Origin: Burkholderiaceae bacterium 26
GTDB lineage: Bacteria > Pseudomonadota > Gammaproteobacteria > Burkholderiales > Burkholderiaceae
Assembly (NCBI GenBank): GCA_000955795.1
Contig: JYOB01000018.1
Span: forward strand, 115,417-179,416
Reading direction: 5' to 3'
DNA length: 64,000 nt
The position numbers were made by a program, and so were the translations under genes. Positions within the stretch are counted from its first letter, which is position 1, and each line of letters begins with the position of its first letter. The notes beneath the pieces are model-generated. The model had not been told where the DNA came from. It searched no databases and worked only from the letters and a program-made list of their open reading frames with translations. Positions 57,360 to 64,000 of the stretch are shown here, in pieces.

Positions 57360-58241
57360 ATGCCCCTGCTTCGCACCTTGCTTGCCGCCGCCCTTGCAAC
57401 CGCCGGCATGATTGCCCACGCTGCCGCACCGGCGCCGCTGCATCTTGAGGTCTACAACCCGGGCGACAAAGGCATCTTCCCCGTGTCGTCGGAAATCATC
57501 ACCGGTGCACATGAGGCCATCCTGATCGACGCGCAATTCCAGCGCAGCGACGCAGAAGCGCTCGTGCAGAAACTCAAGGCCAGCGGCAAGACGCTCACCA
57601 CCGTCTACATCAGCCATAGCGATCCGGATTATTACTTCGGGCTGGATGTCATCCGCGCGGCATTCCCGAAGGCGAAGATCGTGGCCACGCCGCAAACGGT
57701 GGCTGCCATCAAGGCGTCGATGAACGGCAAGCTGGCCTACTGGGGCCCGATCCTGAAAGACAATGCGCCCAAGACGCTCGTGCTGCCCGAGGCGCTGCGC
57801 GCCGACCGTCTGACGCTGGAGGGCCGCGCCATCGAGATCAAAGGCCTGAACGGCCCGAACCCGGCACGCACGTATCTGTGGATTCCGTCGATCAAGACCG
57901 TGGCCGGCGGCGTGGTGGTCTTCAATGGCGATCACGTATGGGTGGCCGACACGCAAACGCGCGAATCGCGCCTGAGCTGGCTGCAGACGCTCGACAGCAT
58001 CACGGCGCTCAAGCCGACGACGGTGGTGCCGGGCCACTTCACCGGGGCGATGCCCAAGGGGCTGGAGGCGGTGCGCTTTACGGCGGATTACCTGAAGACC
58101 TTCGAAGTACAGGCCGCCAAGGCCGACAACTCGGCAGAGCTGGTCAAGGCGATGAAGACCGCGTACCCGACGCTGGCCGGCGATGCATCGCTGGACTTGA
58201 GCGCCAAGGTCATCAAGGGCGAAATGAAGTGGCCGCAGTAA
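57360..58241 (+). CDS. Exported MBL-fold hydrolase-like protein
   Basis: A 293-residue protein with a signal peptide (cleavage after A-H-A, about residue 21) and a metallo-beta-lactamase fold. The central motif is H86-S-D88-P-D90-Y instead of the usual HxHxDH, so two canonical ligand positions are changed; VVPGHF near residue 224 is the later His ligand motif. Metal content and activity are uncertain. CTGGAG lies 9 bases before ATG 57360. Probably controlled by the divergent LysR protein. Confidence 0.85.
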   Translation: MPLLRTLLAAALATAGMIAHAAAPAPLHLEVYNPGDKGIFPVSSEIITGAHEAILIDAQFQRSDAEALVQKLKASGKTLTTVYISHSDPDYYFGLDVIRAAFPKAKIVATPQTVAAIKASMNGKLAYWGPILKDNAPKTLVLPEALRADRLTLEGRAIEIKGLNGPNPARTYLWIPSIKTVAGGVVVFNGDHVWVADTQTRESRLSWLQTLDSITALKPTTVVPGHFTGAMPKGLEAVRFTADYLKTFEVQAAKADNSAELVKAMKTAYPTLAGDASLDLSAKVIKGEMKWPQ

Positions 58242-58266
58242 ATCGGCCGGTCACCTGGAAAACAAC

Positions 58267-58968
58267 ATGACGACGCTGCATTACATTTACGACCCGCTAT
58301 GCGGCTGGTGCTACGGCGCCGCGCCGCTCGTGCAAGCCGCGCGAAACGTGCCGGGCTTGACGATCACCTGCCACGGCGGCGGCATGCTTGCCGGCCCCAA
58401 CCGCCGCGCAGTAACGCCTCAGTGGCGCGACTACGTGATGCCGCACGACCACCGCATTGCAGAGTTGACTGGCCAGCCCTTTGGCGAGCCCTACTTTGAA
58501 GGCTTGTTGCGCGACACCACTGCCACGATGGATTCGGAGCCGCCCATTACTGCCGTGCTCGCCGCGCAAGCGCTTGGCGGCCGCGGGCTGGATATGATCC
58601 ATCGCATCCAGCGCGCGCATTACGAAGAAGGCCGACGCATTGCCGACGTGCCTGTATTACGCGAGCTGGTAGCGGAGATCGGCCTATCGGCCGAAGCATT
58701 CGATGCGGAATACGCGCAGCAAGCCGGCGGCCCGACGCAGAAGCACATCGCACAAAGCCGGCAGTGGCTCGATCGTGTTGGCGGTCAGGGTTTTCCGACG
58801 TTTGCGCTGGAAGATGCGGAAGGCAAGCTTGGCATCATCGATATCGGCCCGTGGCTTGGTAACCCGGAGCACTGGGCTCAAGCGCTAACCCAGCACATCG
58901 GCGCGCCTGCCCCGGCCCCGAAGATCGAAGCTGATGGCCCCGTCTGCGGGCCGGACGGCTGCGCGTAG
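58267..58968 (+). CDS. DsbA family protein, FrnE-like
   Basis: A 233-residue thioredoxin-fold protein with the active-site motif C12-G-W-C15 in YDPLCGWCYGA, a helical insertion and the cis-Pro region GGQGFPTFAL. It has no signal peptide, so it acts in the cytoplasm. The C-terminus carries a second Cys pair (VCGPDGC). It lies 25 bases after the MBL-fold gene and is probably cotranscribed. The substrate is unknown. Confidence 0.88.
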   Translation: MTTLHYIYDPLCGWCYGAAPLVQAARNVPGLTITCHGGGMLAGPNRRAVTPQWRDYVMPHDHRIAELTGQPFGEPYFEGLLRDTTATMDSEPPITAVLAAQALGGRGLDMIHRIQRAHYEEGRRIADVPVLRELVAEIGLSAEAFDAEYAQQAGGPTQKHIAQSRQWLDRVGGQGFPTFALEDAEGKLGIIDIGPWLGNPEHWAQALTQHIGAPAPAPKIEADGPVCGPDGCA

Positions 58969-58976
58969 AGGCGTGC

Positions 58977-59594
58977 TCAGCCCTTGAGCTGCCAGCGGGC
59001 AAGTTCGTCGTAGCGCGTCTTGCCCAGCCAGCTATGGATGAGAACGAACTCGCGCACCGTCCACGTGATGGGCTCGATTGCCTTTGGCGCAAAGCCGCCG
59101 CGGTCATACAGCAGCGTGATGTGAGGTTTGAACGCCCCACGTGGCGCCGGCACGGCGGCATGTTGGAGCGCTTCGCCCAGCGCCGCCTGAAACGCCATCA
59201 AACCGGCTACACCTTCATCGCCCAAGAGAACAAACGGCCGGTGATCGCGTCGGCCATGAAAGCTCACCACTTGGTTGAACGTGGCATCGAATGCCGGCAA
59301 GGCCAGGCTGTCCGCCGCTGCGCGCACACGCGTCACGATATCGTCAGGCGGCAGATGAACGAAATCGCCCAGATGATGCAGCGTGACATGCAGACGCTCG
59401 GTGCGCAGCGCCTTGCCTTTGAAACCCACCACGGGCCGCAATTGGTCGATCAGGCGTGCAATGCGCCCTGCGGTCTCCACGTCGGGCTTGATCGCCAGAA
59501 ACAGGCGATGCGCGGGCAATTGCGGGGTGACTTCGAATCCGGGAAGAGTGAGCTGGGTCACGGCAGAGTCGTCGAACGACGGTTGGCGATCCAC
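58977..59594 (-). CDS. thpR: RNA 2',3'-cyclic phosphodiesterase (2'-5' RNA ligase family)
   Basis: A 205-residue protein of the 2H phosphoesterase family. The two His-x-Thr motifs are LHVTLHHLG and PHITLLYD. Members hydrolyse 2',3'-cyclic phosphate ends in RNA. There is an N-terminal extension of about 25 residues relative to short members. It is convergent with the FrnE-like gene, with 8 bases between stop codons. Confidence 0.9.
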   Translation of the reverse strand: MDRQPSFDDSAVTQLTLPGFEVTPQLPAHRLFLAIKPDVETAGRIARLIDQLRPVVGFKGKALRTERLHVTLHHLGDFVHLPPDDIVTRVRAAADSLALPAFDATFNQVVSFHGRRDHRPFVLLGDEGVAGLMAFQAALGEALQHAAVPAPRGAFKPHITLLYDRGGFAPKAIEPITWTVREFVLIHSWLGKTRYDELARWQLKG

Positions 59595-59706
59595 TCATTA
59601 TCGACGCCCGCATGACGTCTCGCTGAAAGTCCTGCTGAGCGCATCAAAAGCAACGCCCGGCGGTGACAACCTGCCGGGCGAAGTCTTTCCAGATGTGATG
59701 CAGCGA

Positions 59707-60401
59707 TCAGATATCGAAGAACACCGTCTCGGCGCCGCCATCCGGGGTGTCTTGCAGGCGCACGTCGAAGGTGTAGACCACCTCGCCGTTACGCTCGCTG
59801 CGCTGGGCAATCAGCGTCTTGCGGCGCACTTCCCACTCGATGCCGTTCAGTACCGGGTCAGTACCGTTGGCTGCGGCCTCATCGCTGAAATACACGCGGG
59901 TATGCAGGCCGAGGTTGATGCCGCGTGCAAACAGGATCATGCAGATGTGCGGCGCCTGCGTGGACCCGCTGCGGCCAGCCACCGCGCCCGGCTTGATGGT
60001 GTCGAAACGATAGACGCCCGTATCGAAATCCGCACCGGCTCGCCCCCAGCCACGGAATGCCGGGTCGACGGCTTTGTCTTGCCGGTCAGCGGGATGCGCG
60101 TATTTGCCGTCGGCGTTGGCTTGCCAGATCTCGATCAGCACATCACGCACGAGCGAGCCCGAGCCGTCGTAGACCCGGCCTTCCAGCGCGATGCGTTCGC
60201 CGCGCGTGGCGGGCGTGGTCAGTACGCTGCCGAATTCCTTGTCGTAGATGTCGAAGCCAGCCTGGCGCGGTGCAAGGCCGATGTGCACATACGGGCCGCC
60301 CGTCTGCGAAGCAGTCTCGTTGAAATGCGCGAACGGAGGCGTTGTCGTCATGGCCGTTGCCTGGGCACGTTCGAGCGATTCACGCAGTGTGGTCGTGGTC
60401 A

Positions 60402-60402
<1 letters not shown>
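59707..60402 (-). CDS. pcaG: Protocatechuate 3,4-dioxygenase alpha subunit
   Basis: A 231-residue alpha subunit of the intradiol dioxygenase that opens protocatechuate to beta-carboxymuconate. The family start TASQTGGPYVHIGLAP and EIWQANADGKY are present; the iron ligands are in PcaH. It is about 20-30 residues longer than usual at the N-terminus (TTTTLRESLERAQAT). ATG 60402 overlaps the pcaH stop as ATGA. Confidence 0.93.
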
Positions 60403-61226
<824 letters not shown>

Positions 61227-61255
61227 TTATCGGAAAATCGATAACTCCAAGTTAT
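61227..61255. promoter_or_regulatory. PcaQ-type operator overlapping the pcaQ start
   Basis: Two linked inverted repeats: TTATCG-N6-CGATAA (61227-61244) and ATAACT-CCA-AGTTAT (61241-61255). The second resembles the ATAAC-N4-GTTAA-type site reported for PcaQ and covers the start codon of pcaQ, so PcaQ bound there should block its own gene while it activates pcaHG. Confidence 0.65.
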
Positions 61256-62198
61256 GGAAAGAGTGATTTCGGCCGACCTGCCATCCCGCATCCGGTTTCG
61301 CCATCTGAGCTGCTTTGTCGCCATCGCGCAGGAGCGCAACCTGCGGCGCGCTGCCGAGCGGCTGCATTTGAGCCAGCCGGCGGTATCGAAAACGCTGGGT
61401 GAGCTTGAAGCCCTGGCCGGTGTGCAACTTGTTGAGCGCGGCCGCCAAGGTGCACGGCTCACCGCTGCCGGCGAGCAATTCCTGCGGCATGCGGTGGGCG
61501 TGACGCAGGCGCTTGATTCGGCCACTGCCGCGCTGATGGGGTCGACAGATGCCTCGGCGCCGGTCGTGCATGTGGGCGCCCTGCCGACGGTCGCGAGCAG
61601 CCTGCTGCCCCAGGCGATTGCGCATCTGCACGCGCAGCGCCCGCATGCCGGCGTGCGCTTGCGTACCGGCACCAATGTCGAGCTGCTGACCGCGCTCAAA
61701 GCTGGCGAACTCGACTTCATCGTCGGGCGTATGGCCGAGCCGGATCGCATGCAGGGGCTGTCGTTCGAACTGCTGTATGCCGAGCCGCTGGCGCTGGTCG
61801 TGCGCCCCGGGCATCCGCTGTTGATGCAGCCAGGCGCATCGGCCTCGTTGCAGGCGGTGCTGGACTACCCGCTGGTGATCGCCATGCCAGGAACGGTGCC
61901 GCGCCATCACACCGAGGCGCTCTTCCAGACGCACGGGCTGCGCTTGCCCGCGGGGGTGACGGAAACGCTTTCGGTGTCCGTCGCACGGTTGCTTGCGTGT
62001 CGATCCAACGCGGTGTGGATCACGCCCGAGCGCTCCGCCGCCGACGATCTGGCGCACGGGCAACTGGCCCGCCTGGACATCGCCACGTCCAGCACCAAGG
62101 AGCCCGTCGGCCTGCTGCGCAGAAGCGACGCCACGCCAAGCGAACTGGCCAGTGCGTTCATGGAACTGCTGACCGAACTGGCGCAGACGCCCAACTGA
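61254..62198 (+). CDS. pcaQ: LysR-type regulator of pcaHG
   Basis: A 314-residue LysR protein with the helix-turn-helix RNLRRAAERLHLSQPAVSKTLGELE and a PcaQ-type effector domain. It is divergent from pcaHG. The effector is probably beta-carboxymuconate or a related intermediate, as in PcaQ of alphaproteobacteria. The start at ATG 61254 lies within an operator-like palindrome. Confidence 0.88.
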   Translation: MERVISADLPSRIRFRHLSCFVAIAQERNLRRAAERLHLSQPAVSKTLGELEALAGVQLVERGRQGARLTAAGEQFLRHAVGVTQALDSATAALMGSTDASAPVVHVGALPTVASSLLPQAIAHLHAQRPHAGVRLRTGTNVELLTALKAGELDFIVGRMAEPDRMQGLSFELLYAEPLALVVRPGHPLLMQPGASASLQAVLDYPLVIAMPGTVPRHHTEALFQTHGLRLPAGVTETLSVSVARLLACRSNAVWITPERSAADDLAHGQLARLDIATSSTKEPVGLLRRSDATPSELASAFMELLTELAQTPN

Positions 62199-62212
62199 GC
62201 CGCCTCGCCCTC

Positions 62213-62249
62213 AAAAAAAATGCCGACCCCCACGGCCGGCATTTCTCTT
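62213..62249. terminator. Terminator between pcaQ and the cystine transporter
   Basis: ATGCCGACC and GGCCGGCAT pair with one mismatch, between an A-run on the left and a T-rich stretch on the right. It can end both convergent genes. Confidence 0.7.
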
Positions 62250-62264
62250 ATTTCGATGCGCAGA

Positions 62265-63653
62265 TCAGCGGTGCGCCATCTCCACGTCATCGGCCGCATC
62301 GAAGACACTGCGATCGGTCTGCCCGAGCAACTGGCTGGTGATCGTTCCGGCAGTCATCGAGCCATTGACGTTGAGCGCGGTACGGCCCATGTCGATCAGG
62401 GGTTCGATGGAGATCAGCAACGCTACGAGCGTCACCGGCAAGCCCATGGCCGGCAGCACGATCAATGCCGCGAAAGTCGCGCCGCCACCCACGCCTGCCA
62501 CGCCAACCGAGCTGAGGGTGACGATTGCCACCAGCGTTGCAATCCACACAGGATCGAACGGGTTGATGCCGACGGTGGGCGCCACCATGACTGCCAGCAT
62601 GGCCGGATACAAGCCCGCGCAGCCGTTCTGACCAATGGTGGTGCCAAACGAAGCGGCGAAGCTGGCAATCGACTCTGGCACGCCAATGCGCCGCGTCTGC
62701 GCCTCGATGCTCAGCGGAATGGTCGCTGCACTCGATCGGCTCGTGAACGCGAAAGACAGCGCCGGCCAGACCTTGCGGAAGAAACGAAGCGGGTTGATGC
62801 CGTTGAGCGTAAGCAGCACGGCATGTACGCCAAACATGATCGCCAGGCCCAGGTAAGACGCCACCACGAAACCGCCGAGCTTGATGATGTCCTGCACGTT
62901 GGACACGGCCACCACGTTGGTCATGAGCGCGAGCACGCCATAAGGCGTCAGGCGAATGACAAGCCGCACGAGCTTCATCACCCAGGCCTGCGCGGTGTCG
63001 ATGGCGGTCAGCACGCGCTCGCCTTTCACAGCGTCATCCTTGAGCAGGTTCAACGCCGCCACACCCAAGAACGCCGCGAAGATCACCACGCCGATGATGG
63101 ACGTCGGCTTGGCGCCGGTCAGCTCGGCAAACGGGTTCTTCGGGATAAACGACTGCACCAACTGCGGCACCGAGAGGTCTGCCACCTTGCCGACATAGCT
63201 GTCCTGGATGGCGGTCAACCGGGCGGTTTCCTGCGCGCCTTGCACCAGCCCCTCGGCTGTCAGCCCAAACAGGTGGGTGACAAACACCCCGACCAGTGCG
63301 GAAATCAACGTCGTAAGCAGCAGCGTGCCGATCGTTAGCACGCTGATCTTGCCGAGCGACGCCGTGCTGTTGAGCTTGGCCACCGAGTTCAGCACCGACA
63401 CCAGCACCAGCGGCATGACGATCATCTGCAGCAGTTGGATATAGCCGCCGCCAACAATGCTGAACCAGGAGATCGACTGCTTGAGTGTCGCGCTGTCGTC
63501 ACCATAGATGAGGTGCAGCGCCAGGCCGAAAACGATGCCCAGCACCATGCCCAGCAGCACACGTTTGGCCAGACTCCAGCTCGCGTTCACGCGCCCCAGA
63601 GCAAGCAGGATGACGACAAAAGTCGCGATATTCAGTAAGAGCGGAAGGTTCAT
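62265..63653 (-). CDS. tcyP: L-cystine transporter, TcyP/YdjN type
   Basis: A 462-residue dicarboxylate/amino acid:cation symporter family protein with eight helices and two hairpin loops. Segments [35 protein letters not shown] and [22 protein letters not shown] follow B. subtilis TcyP and E. coli YdjN closely, which favours cystine over C4-dicarboxylates. The start is ATG 63653; the longer frame from 63737 lacks support. Confidence 0.88.
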   Translation of the reverse strand: MNLPLLLNIATFVVILLALGRVNASWSLAKRVLLGMVLGIVFGLALHLIYGDDSATLKQSISWFSIVGGGYIQLLQMIVMPLVLVSVLNSVAKLNSTASLGKISVLTIGTLLLTTLISALVGVFVTHLFGLTAEGLVQGAQETARLTAIQDSYVGKVADLSVPQLVQSFIPKNPFAELTGAKPTSIIGVVIFAAFLGVAALNLLKDDAVKGERVLTAIDTAQAWVMKLVRLVIRLTPYGVLALMTNVVAVSNVQDIIKLGGFVVASYLGLAIMFGVHAVLLTLNGINPLRFFRKVWPALSFAFTSRSSAATIPLSIEAQTRRIGVPESIASFAASFGTTIGQNGCAGLYPAMLAVMVAPTVGINPFDPVWIATLVAIVTLSSVGVAGVGGGATFAALIVLPAMGLPVTLVALLISIEPLIDMGRTALNVNGSMTAGTITSQLLGQTDRSVFDAADDVEMAHR

Positions 63654-63881
63654 ATTCCTTGGTGTCGCACGTTGCGCTCGAAATCGAGCCGGAATCTTAC
63701 GCCAGTTGCACAAAGGTTGCCCGAGCACGGATCGCATCCAAAATGCAGGCCAATCCGCCGTAGAGCCGGCACAGGCTTGGGTTTACGGCTGACGAACTTC
63801 CGTGTGCGGTGACGAGGAATGCCCATGCGTGAATGCTCACAACGCCCAGTTCCCCCGCGCGGCAGTGGCTTTCCGAGAACG

Positions 63882-63906
63882 AAAAAAAACCCGCACAAGT
63901 GCGGGC
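63882..63906 (-). terminator. Rho-independent terminator after porin gene
   Basis: On the minus strand, CCCGCAC and GTGCGGG form a stem with a TT loop followed by eight T residues. Confidence 0.88.
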
Positions 63907-63942
63907 TGACAAGGAGCCGAGCGATCAGGAGGTCACGCTCAG

Positions 63943-64000
63943 TCAGAACGAGTGAACGATACCGGTGTACGCACCCAACTGGTTCTTACCCACCGCCGGG
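63943..64000 (-). CDS. Porin, C-terminal end only
   Basis: Only the last 18 residues are inside the window: they end NQLGAYTGIVHSF, with the C-terminal Phe needed for outer membrane beta-barrel assembly. This ending is typical of trimeric Gram-negative porins of the Burkholderiaceae. A terminator follows directly. Confidence 0.75.
   Translation of the reverse strand, partial: PAVGKNQLGAYTGIVHSF

Overview
The window looks like chromosomal DNA of a high-GC betaproteobacterium of the Burkholderiaceae, most likely Ralstonia. The grounds are the base composition, the catR-catBCA-benABCD arrangement, a QueE with the CX14CX2C cysteine pattern known from Burkholderia, many LysR regulators (six here) and a trimeric porin-type C-terminus at the right edge. 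Genus-level placement is inference; no search was run.

Layout. 1-3,130: the start of a lipoprotein gene, a small Cys-rich protein, a DUF1653 protein, a DUF817 membrane protein, another membrane protein and a lipoprotein. 3,184-6,515: biotin genes bioA-bioF-bioD, tightly overlapped, without bioB. 6,844-7,145: a 55-residue protein of unknown function behind a promoter that carries tandem palindromes. 7,168-14,331: complete catBCA-benABCD operon for benzoate to the beta-ketoadipate enol-lactone level, with a divergent BenM/CatR regulator and a good ATAC-N7-GTAT operator. 14,435-20,570: an unusually long class A penicillin-binding protein, a DHA2-type exporter with a LysR regulator, and a CreA-family protein. 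20,666-20,928: a second small protein behind palindromes resembling those of the first. 21,299-28,954: a seven-gene molybdenum hydroxylase operon of cox type (S, L, M subunits, MoxR ATPase, VWA protein, CoxG, XdhC); its large subunit has the form II loop AYRGAGR, so CO is probably not the substrate.

29,228-33,281: an NAD-dependent reductase/epimerase, an MgtC-like protein, a small membrane protein and a chemoreceptor with a sigma-28 promoter. 33,425-36,356: an accessory patch with two tandem fimbrial adhesin paralogues, a decayed IS3-type transposase between them, and a duplicated, decaying upstream segment; no chaperone or usher is present. 36,357-46,763: DAHP synthase, DUF2252, GH15 hydrolase, DUF1289, aldehyde dehydrogenase, a LysR regulator, a CoA-transferase and a carboxymuconolactone-decarboxylase-like exported protein. 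47,005-51,425: queE-queD-tadA-ldcA and ybiT on one strand.

51,547-64,000: an MFS transporter followed by an overlapping 42-codon membrane peptide gene, its divergent LysR regulator with a strong palindrome, a truncated isomerase, a PEP-mutase-like enzyme, a second MFS transporter, a LysR/metallo-beta-lactamase-fold pair with palindromes, a FrnE-like DsbA protein, ThpR, pcaHG with pcaQ, a TcyP-type cystine transporter and the end of a porin. Together the ben, cat and pca genes supply the upper parts of both beta-ketoadipate branches (benzoate/catechol and protocatechuate); the shared lower steps (pcaD/catD, pcaIJ, pcaF) must be elsewhere.
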